64,000 nt of DNA, taken from Gigantopelta aegis (lineage: Eukaryota > Mollusca > Gastropoda > Neomphalida > Peltospiridae). The stretch is from assembly GCF_016097555.1 (NCBI RefSeq), contig NC_054712.1, positions 41,639,562 through 41,703,561 of the forward strand. Direction: 5' to 3'. Within the stretch, counting starts at the first letter, position 1; every line of letters begins with the position of its first letter. Positions 42,746 to 55,402 of this stretch are shown piece after piece. Under the pieces are notes generated by a model. It made no database searches. It was not told the DNA's origin and saw only the letters and a list, made by a program, of their open reading frames with translations. The position numbers were made by a program, and so were the translations under genes.

Positions 42746-43157
42746 CTTATCAATGACACATTGATTGCATCTTTATACGATAATATGGCAACACTGGTTA
42801 TTTGGTCTATGTAGGTATAACTGTGTTTTGTTAAAAGCATGTCTGCAAAAGCTATTTAAAGAAATCTATGTAGACCTTGACATGCAATAATAGCGTTTTT
42901 AAATGCAGTGAGCAACTTGTTACAAATATATCCTTATGTCAATTTTTTTATTTGTTTGTTCCTTTATTTATTTATTTCTTTTTATTTATTTCTAATCATT
43001 CTCTCTTTTTTTTTCATTTCTTGATTTCTTTTAATTATTTCATTTATTTATTTTAAATTACATTTGGGCATGATATTAAATGGTACAAATACTATATATA
43101 ATAGAAAAAAGAATAGGATTTTTTTTATGATCCAACCTTTTGTAAAACATTTTAATA
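42746..43157. other. No gene seen
   Basis: T-rich sequence with TTTA repeats near 42960-43060. Confidence 0.5.
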
Positions 43158-43365
43158 GTTAAAGTTTGATTTCATTTAACGGTGCCACTAGAGCATATTT
43201 ATTTATTAATAAGTGGCTATTGGATGTCAAACATTTGGTAATTTTGAAATTTTGTCTTAGAAGAAAAAAAAAACACCCGCTAATTTTTTCCTTTAGTAGC
43301 AAGGGATTGTTTATATGCACCATCCTATGGCACATACCAATCGTTTTGCACTGGATGGAACGATT
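43158..43365 (-). mobile_element. SINE (tail 2), reverse, diverged
   Basis: AAGTTTGATTTCATTTAACG (tail), GGCTATTGGATGTCAAACAT, then body fragments (AGTAGCAAGGGATTG, CATCCTATGGCACATACC). Confidence 0.7.
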
Positions 43366-43679
43366 TTTTTAAAATAGTGTCTATATTTAGTACATTAGTA
43401 CAATAATCTCGCATACTGTTTCATCAAACATCCAAATTTAAGAATAATAAATTTCGGTTTAGAAATTGATTGTCCCCCTCCCTCCAAAAACGTTTTGTAT
43501 ATTAAAACCAGCATAGATATTTCTACATATATGATATTTATGAATGTGAAAAATTCGATCATATTCAGCACTTGCCTCAAAAATATGATTTCCGCGTTAA
43601 AAATGCCCTACAATTAAATTAGCGCCCTGCCCCATCAACATCCTAGCTAGAACACTGATATATATATATATATTTTTAT

Positions 43680-43832
43680 TTTCTTTCTTCTTCACCTTAT
43701 TCATAAACTTATTTTTAATGGATTTTTTGTTAAATTAATTTCCTCAAGGTACCGGCCTCAGTGGCGTCGTGGTTAGGCCATCGGTCAACAGGCTGGTAGG
43801 TACTAGGTACTAGGTACTAGGGGGGGGGGGGG
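43680..43832 (+). mobile_element. Type-A SINE head in a duplicated segment, cut off by ACTAGGT repeats and poly(G)
   Basis: Second copy of the 40030-40148 segment. The SINE stops in the head at GGTAGGTACTAGGTACTAGG and a 13-base G run follows. Confidence 0.75.
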
Positions 43833-43875
43833 GGCATGGCTCTCTAACCTTTCCCCATTACTGTGTTCGTTTGAA

Positions 43876-44050
43876 CAGGGCTAGATCTAGGTGAGCAGAA
43901 TTAACTGTTGATCTTCAAAAGTTGCAGAAACTGTGTTGTAACAAAATATCAATTATAACATGAATTATTTTGCCAAATTAAAATAAAATTTGCCAGTTGT
44001 TTTTAAAATTCGCAGTTGGTGAATTTGATGACAGCCAGAGCTAGCCGTGG
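43876..44050. mobile_element. hAT-like MITE, diverged
   Basis: Left end CAGGGCTAGATCTAGGTGAG. Right end (GACAGCCAGAGCTAGCC) resembles the inverted end seen at 6454-6643 and 57103-57302. Confidence 0.45.
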
Positions 44051-44235
44051 TTCAGAAGGCTGGGAATGCTGTATTTTAACACCTGAAATTAAAAATGTCT
44101 CAAGGGAGCATGCCTAGATGTGGTTCGTAAAAATATATATAATTTCATCACCCAGACTCCTAAGTCCTAGAAAGAGAGAGTCATCCATGTTCCTTTGAAA
44201 CATTTCTAATTTCATTTTCTTTTTCTTTTTTTCAG

Positions 44236-44399
44236 GCACCGTAACTCAACTATGGAGCCGAAGACCAAGAAAGGCAAAGCATCATGGGATATTTCTCTTT
44301 CCATGACAGCCAACAACACGTTCAATCCGATTCGGAACATTGTTGACGGGATGAAGCTGACGCCAAACCCCGACAAGGACATGATTGCTCTGTCCATAG
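44236..44399 (+). CDS. TAT: TAT exon A (N-terminal part)
   Basis: Acceptor TTTTTTCAG ends at 44235; donor GTGTGT follows 44399. The first in-frame Met is at 44252 ([18 protein letters not shown], then [17 protein letters not shown]...ALSI). It ends in phase 1 with the G of Gly. Confidence 0.88.
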
Positions 44400-45635
44400 G
44401 TGTGTTCTTGTTTTTACACCACAGTGTAATGTAGGTTGTAGCATTCAGACCGGCTTCGGTGGCGCAATGGTTAACCCATCGGACTACAGGCTGGTAGGTG
44501 CAGGGTTCGCAGCCCAGTACCGGCTCCAACCCAGAGCGAGTTCTTAAGGGCCCAATTGGTAGGTGTAAGGCCATTACACCTTCTTCTCTCTCACTAACCA
44601 ATAACCAAGTAACAACTAACCCACTGTCCTGGACAGACAGCCCAGATAGCTGAGGTGTGTGCCCAGGACAGCATGTTTGAACCTTAATTGGATATAAGCA
44701 TGAAAATAAGTCGAAATGAAATGAATGTAGCGTTGATAACCATCGATGGTACATCAAAGACCACTTGATATCTCTATTAATCCACAGTTACAGGTTGAAA
44801 TTTCGGCAGTTTTCCAAACTTGGACCAAATTATGTCAACAAAAGGGATAGTACTATAGAGTAAAAAGTTTATTTTGTTTAACAATGACACCACTATAGCA
44901 CATTGATTTATGAATCATCAGCTATTGGATGTCACACATTGGTAATCTTGTTATCTTTAATCCTCGATTGCTTAGGTTGACTTGGACGAAAATAATATCA
45001 GCAAAATGGATAGTACTGTAGAGCAGGGCTTCTAGAATTTTTATAGAATTCCCCAGCCATGGGATCAGTGATTTTTAAAATGTACTAGCCACGATTACAA
45101 ATTCACTAGCCCTACTTTATTTAAAGTTAATACAGTTTTACTAAATACTAGTAATAATCAAATATGTTTCTTAACAAGGGAGATCGAGCTTAAAAACACT
45201 AACATTGGGGGGTTGGTTGGTTGGCAAGATATTTATATTTACAAAATAGATGTAACTGCAACATTTGACCCAAAACATTCACTAGCCGTCGGGCATAGCA
45301 ATAGTAGTTATTTACTAGCCCAACATGGAATATCACTAGCCATGGGGGTGGGGCCACCATAATCTAGAAGCCCTGTGTAGAGTAAACATATCTGAGGCTG
45401 TAAGAGTTAAGGTAGGCCATGAAGTGTGTGGTGGGGATATGACTGTGTGATGTTTAGGTCATTTTGAAACGTGGATTTGTTTTTGTCATCATATCATATG
45501 GGTTATTATCTACTTGCAGGGGCGAGACTGAGCCTAGTGGTAAAGCATTTGCTTGATGCTCAGTCGGTCTAGAAACGATCCCTGTCGTGGTGCAGATTAT
45601 GCTATTTCTCATTCTAGCCAGTGCACCATGACCCA

Positions 45636-45704
<69 letters not shown>

Positions 45705-48700
45705 CAGGGGTTCAAAAAATTTCAAAAAAATTACTTGCCACAGGGCAAGTGCCAATCAGATATTCACTTGCCCCATATATTTTTCCACTTGCCCATACTT
45801 CTTAAGGTAACCAATTGTGTTACTCCTATTTAATTTAATACAGTGCTTAATAGTGTAATAATCTTGAAAGTAATTGGTTTAATTCCACAAATAAAGAATT
45901 TTGCCAATAGGTTACAACACTTACCTAGGAAGTACTCAATGTATACGTCTGTCCAGTAGTATCAACTGTCTGCTCTATTGATTTAAACTTTATTTTTTAA
46001 ATAGTGTCCATTTGTTGATTTAAACTTTGTTATTTGTTTGGTAGTGTCCACTTGTTCATCTAAATATAATTATTGTTTCGATGTATGCCTTAGTGAACAC
46101 TTGTATGACCGTGGATGTTGTGAGATCCCTTTCCACTCATGAGCCATTCTTTTATGGCTGGCATTGGTTTAAAAATGTTTAGGAATTTTGGCCCATGTGT
46201 CATTATTGTGTGTATATTATTTTAAATTCTTTGCCCCTGAACACTTCTCTGGGGGTGTTTTTACCCTGTTAATAGCTGAGAAAAGTCTCTCGCAAACAGT
46301 CGTGGCTGGGCTCAAAGTAAACATGAGCTCTGTTACTTTGCAAATGTGTTTAAATAGTGCAGGCTTGGTAAACAACAGCCGGGAAAGGGGTGTACATCGA
46401 TTGCAGCCTTGTATTTTTAACTTATTGGGCATAATTTATTTGTTAAAAACTATTAATAAAGCAGAAAAAAATGAATATATTCATGTATGCTTAGAGGGCA
46501 TCGCACCATCACGATTACCCGTTCATTTTACACGAATGTAGACTTACATTTGCAAAGTACACATTAAGTATTTTCTGCTACAAGGTTTATTATATCTAAA
46601 CTAAAATGTCTTGCATCTTTTATAAGCATACAGTTCATAATATTTATGCTCTGTTCAAGTGAACTCGGAAATTATAAATTTGCTTTACAGCAAAGAGCAG
46701 ATTCCGGAACCACATTAACGTCTAATTTAATTTGAATATGACATTTTTAAACTGCATCCCACCTCATTTACCATGTTTGCAAGGATTAAACATTATGATT
46801 GCACACACAAGGCATGTATACTTTATTTTTATGTGAGCCGTAAAGCGTATTGGATGTTATTCCTAAGTTTGAAGATCATCGAACCGATTGCGTTCAGTGG
46901 CGAAAATTATCTATCTTAGTCGATAGTAAAAGGGGAATAACGCTAAAATTGTTATCGAACTTTTCAACACATTGTTTTCAGTTTTGGTGTGTCAACACAT
47001 TGGCAAGAGTTCCGATCATTCCAGCATTTAGGGTTAGGGTTAGTTATCCTTAGAGCATGAAAATTCCACTTGGCACGGGCGTCGGGCGATGGGATTTTTG
47101 AACCCGATATATATGGCCGTGGTATGAGCTTTCCTGTCTGTGTGATGATGTATATAACAGATCTCTTGCTACTAATGGAAAAATATAGCAGGTTATCAAA
47201 ATTACCAAATGTTTGACAACCAATAGCTGATGATTAATAAATCAGTGTACTCTAGTGGTGTCATTAAACTTTAACTTTGAACTTTGATCAGTTTCAAAAA
47301 TCAAGTGTTGAAATGAGCACATGTTTGATACCTAACGACTGTAGTTTAAACATAATAATGTGCTGAGGTGGGTTTTTTTTTTTTAACAGGAGATCCCACA
47401 GTGTTTGGAAATCTTCCCAACTGCGTGGTGGCCGAAGATGCCATCATTGAAGCTGTTCACAGCAGGAAGTGGAATGGTTATGCCCCTTCCATCGGTAAGT
47501 GGTCATTTAAGGTAGTACTAAACCAAATAACTTCCGGCTGGGTCAAAGTTCGAGGTGCACCGAACTTTTGATAGAGAAGTGAACACCACAAGTCCTGTGA
47601 TTGGTTATAAATGTGAGTGTGTTGGTTGTAAAAAATAATAGTTTCATCTGGGTAAAAAAAAATAAGCAATTTTATTTCATCTAGTACCAATGTGTCAAGT
47701 AGCCTTGTGCTTGAAACATGTATGGGGTATCTGTAAAAAAAAAGGTACTCGAATTTTGTGCGGAACTAGGGTAGTCATAGGTGCTACCCATTGTCTCAAA
47801 AACGAGCAGCGTGACCCCCCCCCCCCCCCCCCCCCCATTTTTTCTGATTCACTTTAAGTGTGAGGGGTGGTAGTATTTATATCTGTGGCATTTATGTCGG
47901 TTGATACGTTGCAGGTAGGAGTTTTAGTCTATGGGATTTAATTTGATAGTATACACGCTTAAAGGTGCACCATCATCATTATATGTGTCATGTTTCAATC
48001 TGCCTCTTCTGTCAGTAAATGGTTCATTTCAACGTGCACCATCATCATTATAAGGGTCATGTTTCAATATGCCTCTTCCATCGATAAGTGGTTCATTTAA
48101 AGGTGCACCATCATCATTATAAGTGTCATGTTTTATTCTGCCTCCTATTCTGTCAGTAAGTGGTTCATTTAAAGGTGCACTATCATTATTATAAGGGTCA
48201 TGTTTCAATATTCCCCTTCCTTTGGTAAGTGATTCATTTAAAGGTGCACTATCATCATTATAAGGGTCTCTATTCAATATGCCCCTTTCTTCAGTAAGTG
48301 GTTCATTTAAAGGTGCACTATCATCATTGTAAGGGTCTCATTTTAATATGCCCCTTCTGTTAGTAAGTGGTTCGTTTAAAGGTGCACCATCATCATTATA
48401 AGTGTCATGTATCAATCTGCCTCTTTTGTCAGTAAATGGTTCATTTAAAGGTGCACCACCATCATTATAAGGGTCTCATTTCAATATGCCCCTTCTGTCA
48501 GTAAGTGGTTTATTTAAAGATTCACTATCATCATGATACGGGTCATGTTTTAATATGCCCCTTCCTTCGGCAGGTGGTTCATTTAAAGCTGCACTATCAT
48601 CATTATAAGGGTCATGTTTCAATATGTCCCTTCCTTATGTAAGTGGATCATTTAAAGCTGCACTGTCATCATTATAAGTGTCATGTTTCAATCTGCCTCT

Positions 48701-51700
48701 TCTGTCAGTAAGTGGTTTATTTAAAGGTGCACTATCATCATTATAAGTGTCATGTTTCAATATGCCTCTTCCATCGGTGAGTGGTTTAATTAAAGGTGCA
48801 CTATCATCATTATAAGTGTTATGTTTCAATATGCCTCTTCCATTGGTGAGTGGTTCATTTAAATGTGCACTGCACTATCATTATAAGGGTCATGATTCAG
48901 TATGCCTCTTCCATTGGTGAGTGGTTCATTTAAAGGTGCACTGCACTATCATCATTATATGGGTCATGTTTCAATATGCCTCTTCCATCCGTTAGTGGTT
49001 CATGTAAAGGTGCACTATCATCATTATAAGGATCATGTTTCAATATGCCTCTTCCATCGGAGAGTGGTTCTTTTAAAGGTGCACTGCACTATCATGCCCA
49101 TTCCATCGGTAAGTGGATCATTTAAAGGTGCACTATCATCATTATACAGGTCATGTTTCAATATGCCTCTTCCATCGATAAGTGGTTCATTTAAAGGTGC
49201 ACAGCATTATCATGATATGGGTCATGTTTCAATATGCTTGTTCCATCGGTAAGTGGTTTATTTAAAGATGCACTATCATCATTATAAGGGTCATGTTTCA
49301 ATATGTCCATTCCATTGGTAAGTGGTTCATTTAAAGGTGCACTATCATCATTGTAAGTACAATAATTAATTTTTTTTTTTTTTTTTTTTTACCAGTATTT
49401 GGGATAAATAACTGAAAATTAATTTAAGCAACACATAATCTTTGCATGCATACTTTAACTCTGGAATGTCAGGATTGCAATCTGTGCTCACTCGACAGAA
49501 ACAGTAGGGGAGAAGTGAATTACTTGCAGTCTCCCGACAGTTTTGTTTTTCATGGTGAGGTCTGTATGTTTCTTCACACTGTTAAGGCCCAATTACACTG
49601 AAGAGTCGGAATAAAAAACTTCAGGGTGAAACAATAGAACTAACTAGTGTATTCCATAGATCCAACTACGCTAGACTACAGATAAGCTCAACAGTAGAGC
49701 AGTAAAACACTTATATAGAACTAGTGTATTCCATAGATCCAACTACACTAGACCACAGATCAGGTCAACAGTAGAGCAGTAAAACACTTAGATAGAACTA
49801 GTGTATTCCATAGTTCAACAGTAGAGCGGTAAAACACTTAGATAGAACTACGCTAGACCACACACTAGACAGATCAGGTCAACAGTAGAGCAGTTAGATA
49901 GAACTAGTGTATTCCATAGATCCAACTACACTAGACCACAGATCAGGTCAACAGTAGAGCAGTAAAACACTTAGATAGAACTAGTGTATTCCATAGATCC
50001 AACTACACTAGACCACAGATCAGGTTAACAGTAGAGCAGTAAAACACTTAGATAGAACTAGTGTATTCCATAGATCCAACTACACTAGACCACAGATCAG
50101 GTTAACAGTAGAGCAGTAAAACACTTAGATAGAACTAGTGTATTTCATAGATCCAACTACACAGATCAGGTCAACAGTAGAGCAGTAAAACACTTAGATA
50201 GAACTAGTGTATTCCATAGATCCAACTACACTAGACCACAGATCAGGTTAACAGTAGAGCAGTAAAACACTTAGATAGAACTAGTGTATTCCATAGATCC
50301 AACTACACTAGACCACAGATCAGGTTAACAGTAGAGCAGTAAAACACTTAGATAGAACTAGTGTATTTCATAGATCCAACTACACAGATCAGGTCAACAG
50401 TAGAGCAGTAAAACTCTTAGATAGAACTAGTGTATTCCATAGATCCAACTACACTAGACCACAGATCAGGTTAACAGTAGAGCAGTAAAACACTTAGATA
50501 GAACTAGTGTATTCCAGATCCAACTACACTAGACCACAGATCAGGTTAACAGTAGAGCAGTAAAACACTTAGATAGAACTAGTGTATTTCATAGATCCAA
50601 CTACACTAGACCACAGATCAGGTCAACAGTAGAGCAGTAAAACACTTAGATAGAACTAGTGTATTCCATAGATCCAACTACGCTAGACCACATCAGTTCA
50701 ACAGTAGAGCGGTAAAACACTTAGATAGAACTAGTGTATTCCATAGATCCAACTACACTAGACCACAGATCAGGTCAACAGTAGAGCAGTAAAACTCTTA
50801 GATAGAACTAGTGTATTCCATAGATCCAACTACACTAGACCACAGATCAGGTTAACAGTAGAGCAGTAAAACACTTAGATAGAACTAGTGTATTCCATAG
50901 ATCCAACTACACTAGACCACAGATCAGGTTAACAGTAGAGCAGTAAAACACTTAGATAGAACTAGTGTATTCCATAGATCCAACTACACTAGACCACAGA
51001 TCAGGTTAACAGTAGAGCAGTAAAACACTTAGATAGAACTAGTGTATTCCATAGATCCAACTACACTAGACCACAGATCAGGTCAACAGTAGAGCAGTAA
51101 AACACTTAGATAGAACTAGTGTATTCCATAGATTCAACTACACTAGACCACAGATCAGGTCAACAGTAGAGCAGTAAAACACTTAGATAGAACTAGTGTA
51201 TTCCATAGATCCAACTACACTAGACCACAGATCAGGTCAACAGTAGAGCAGTAAAACACTTAGATAGAACTAGTGTATTCCATAGATCCAACTACACTAG
51301 ACCACAGATCAGGTTAACAGTAGAGCAGTAAAACACTTATATAGAACTAGTGTATTCCATAGATCCAACTACACTAGACCACAGATCAGGTCAACAGTAG
51401 AGCAGTAAAACACTTATATAGAACTAGTGTATTCCATAGATCCAACTACACTAGACCACAGATCAGGTCAACAGTAGAGCAGTAAAACACTTATATAGAA
51501 CTAGTGTATTCCATAGATCCAACTACACTAGACCACAGATCAGGTTAACAGTAGAGCAGTAAAACACTTAGATAGAACTAGTGTATTCCATAAATCCAAC
51601 TACACTAGACCACAGATCAGGTTAACAGTAGAGCAGTAAAACACTTAGATAGAACTAGTGTATTCCATAGATCCAACTACACTAGACCACAGATCAGGTT

Positions 51701-53318
51701 AACAGTAGAGCAGTAAAACACTTAGATAGAACTAGTGTATTTCATAGATCCAACTACACAGATCAGGTTAACAGTAGAGCAGTAAAACACTTAGATAGAA
51801 CTAGTGTATTTCATAGATCCAACTACACAGATCAGGTCAACAGTAGAGCAGTAAAACTCTTAGATAGAACTAGTGTATTCCATAGATCCAACTACACTAG
51901 ACCACATCAGTTCAACAGTAGAGCAGTAAAACACTTAGATAGAACTAGTGTATTTCATAGATCCAACTACACAGATCAGGTCAACAGTAGAGCAGTAAAA
52001 CACTTAGATAGAACTAGTGTATTTCATAGATCCAACTACACAGATCAGGTCAACAGTAGAGCAGTAAAACTCTTAGATAGAACTAGTGTATTCCATAGAT
52101 CCAACTACACTAGACCACATCAGTTCAACAGTAGAGCAGTAAAACACTTAGATAGAACTAGTGCATTCCATAAATCCAACTACACTAGACCACAGATCAG
52201 CTCAACAGTAGAGCAGTAAAACACTTAGATAGAATTAGAAGTGATTTTTCTAAAATGCTGTGTGCCAATAAAATAAAAAATTTAATCAATCAGTATCATT
52301 TGTTTATACATGTGTATGCATGTGTGTATATGTTTATATGTGCATAAATATGCAAAGGTATACATATGTAACATGCTTAACTCTGTTTCTAGGAATATTC
52401 GCTAGAAGGGGATCATAGTAATATTATCTGTCGTCCGTGAATGGGTCTTGCAATCCCTTGCCAAAGTCTTAAGTTTATAACATTGATTCACTCAGGACAG
52501 ATAACCTGTAATTGCCATAGGTCGTTAGTTATTCTCTACACAATACCCAGTGAGTATGATCTAGAACTGTTCGTGTTGCAGGGTACGAGGTGAGCCGAGA
52601 AGCTGTTGCTAAGTATGTATCTACACCCAACGCCACAGTTGAGGCAAAGGTAGGTGTACCCAGGTAGTCCATAGTCTGTCCAGCTGTCCATGTGTATGTC
52701 CAATGTATATGTCCATTCAACTATCTGTCTGTCTGTCTGTCTGTCTATCCACCCACCCACCCATCCATCCATCCATCCATTCACCATCCATCCACCCACC
52801 ATCCATCCATCCATCCATTCATTCATCCTTCCATCCATCCATTCATCTATCCATCAATCTACCATCCATCCATCCATACTCCCACACACCCAAAACAAAC
52901 CCACTCACCCATCCATCCATCCATCCATCTTACCAGCCTCGGTGGCATCGTGGTAGGCCATCGGTCTACAGGCTGGTAGGTACTGGGCTCGGATCCCAGT
53001 CGAGGCATGGGATTTTTAATCCAGATACCGACTCCCAACCCTGAGTGAGTGCTCCGCAAGGCTCAATGGGTAGGTGTAAACCACTTGCACCGACCAGTGA
53101 TCCATAACTGGTTCAACAAAGGCCATGGTTTGTGCTATCCTGCCTGTTGGAAGCGCAAATAAAAGATCCCTTGCTGCTAATCGGAAGAGTAGTCCATGTA
53201 GTGGCGACAGCGGGTTTCCTCTCAAACTCTGTGTGGTCCTTAACCATATGTCCGACGCCATATAACCGTAAATAAAATGTGTTGAGTGCGTCGTTAAATA
53301 AAACATTTCTTTCTTTTT

Positions 53319-53350
<32 letters not shown>

Positions 53351-55354
53351 ATCATCAGTATATTCATTCATCCACCCACCCATCCATCCATCCATTCATC
53401 CATCCAATCATTTAACTTTTTTTGCATTTACCTTAGTTTGACATTCTTGCTGGGGTGTTAAATATTCATTCCTTCTTTCTATCCAATTATCAATCTATTT
53501 ATCCATCAATACATTCATCAGTCCATTTACCTAACCAACCAGCCATTCATCCATCCATCTATTAATCCACACATCAATCCATTCATCCAATCATCCATCT
53601 ATCCATCCATCTATACATTCATACATCCATCTATCCATCATCTTGTTTGATTTGGGGATATCTTTTGTTTGCTTTCATGATAATATTGTTTGATTTCAGA
53701 ATATTTCAGGATATTATCTTGTGTTTCATTTAAGGATACCGTCTTGTGTTTGTTTCAGGATATTATTCTGTGTAATGGGTGTTCTGGCTCTCTGGAGATG
53801 TGCATCACGTGTCTGGCTAGTCCGGGTCAGAACATCCTCATCCCTCGCCCGGGATTCTCTATCTACAAAACGCTGGCCGAGTCTGTCGGGATCGAAACGA
53901 AGCCCTACGATCTTCTGGTAAGTTATTATATTATTCTGTGTCTATCTCTCTCACTTGCCGGGGATTCTCCATCTACAAAACACTGGCCGAGTCTGTCGGG
54001 ATCGACACGAAGCCCTACGATCTTCTGGTGAGTTATTATATTATTCTGTGTCTATCTCTATCACTTGCCGGGGATTCTCTATCTACAAAACGCTGGCCGA
54101 GTCTGTCGGGATCGACATGAAGCCCTACGATCTTCTGGTGAGTTATTATATTATTCTGTGTCTATCTCTCTCACTTGCCGGGGATTCTCTATCTACAAAA
54201 CACTGGCCGAGTCTGTCGGGATCGACACGAAGCCCTACGATCTTCTGGTGAGTTATTATATTATTCTGTGTCTATCTCTCTCACTTGCCGGGGATTCTCT
54301 ATCTACAAAACGCTGGCCGAGTCTGTCGGGATCGACACGAAGCCCTACGATCTTCTGGTGAATTATTATATTATTCTGTGTCTATCTCTCTCACTTGCCG
54401 GGGATTCTCTATCTACAAAACACTGGCCGAGTCTGTCTGGATCGACACGAAGCCCTACGATCTTCTGGTGAGTTATTATATTATTCTGTGTCTATCTCTC
54501 TCACTTGCCGGGGATTCTCTATCTACAAAACGCTGGTCGAGTCTGTCGGAATCGACACGAAACCCTACGATCTTCTGGTGAGTTATTATATTATTCTGTG
54601 TCTATCTCTCTCACTTGCCGGGGATTCTCCATCTACAAAATGCTGGCCGAGTCCGGAGGGATTGCCACGAAGCCCTATGATCTTCTGGTGAGTGCATGTC
54701 ATTGATGTATCTCTGTGATAGCCAGTATAGACAGGTGGCTGGTAAACGAGATGTTTGATATTCAGTCCACTTAGCAGAGGTTTTTGAGTTTGCCAGTTAA
54801 TAAGTTTTATACTTTCTCCAGGGCTTTTAAATTATGGTAGCCCCACTCCCATGGCTAGTTATATTCAATGTTGGGCTAGTAAATAACTACTATTGCCATG
54901 CCAGACGGCTAGTGCAATTGTGTGTTAAATGCTGCAGTTAGGTCTATTTTGTATATATATATATATATCCTGCCCCCACCACGACCAAGTGTTTTTTTTA
55001 GCTCTATCTCCCTCTTTATGTGACATATGTGATTATTACTATTAATTAGTAAAATTATATTAACTTAAAGTAAGGCTGGTGAATTTTTAATTGTGGCTAT
55101 TAACATTTTTTAATCACTGATCCCATATGGCTAGTGGATTTTATAAAATGTTTAGAAATCCTATCTCTATCATTTTGTCTCTTTTTCTGTCTATTTGTTG
55201 CATTAATTAAAATTTAAAAAATTTGATGTGCTGTTAAACAAATATTTTCTTTTCTATGAGCAAGTTTTACTAAAAAACAAAATTGTTTTAAATTATGACA
55301 CTATTGCTGATATCATCTCTTCATGTATGTTTATTATTATTATTATTATTAATA

Positions 55355-55402
<48 letters not shown>

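Larger units (their letters stand above)
45520..47280 (+). mobile_element. Type-C SINE (tail 2) split by an ATGT microsatellite and a hAT element
   Basis: The head at 45520-45632 (GAGACTGAGCCTAGTGGTAA, CCAGTGCACCATGACC) continues at about 47113 with GGCCGTGGTATGAGC, body, tail 2 (CAATAGCTGATGATTAATAA, CTCTAGTGGTGTCATTAAAC). The missing SINE segment between the parts is only ~15 bp. Confidence 0.75.

Noticed and set aside
49600-52240. CRISPR-like repeat array
   Set aside because: Units are contiguous with no unique spacers, and the context is an animal intron.
52690-53461. His/Pro/Ser/Ile-rich frames
   Set aside because: Translations of the ATCC microsatellite and the SINE within it.
53938-54705. 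A series of overlapping ~98-codon frames in the 110-bp array
   Set aside because: They arise from the tandem copies of TAT exon D read in other frames; no acceptor precedes the copies.
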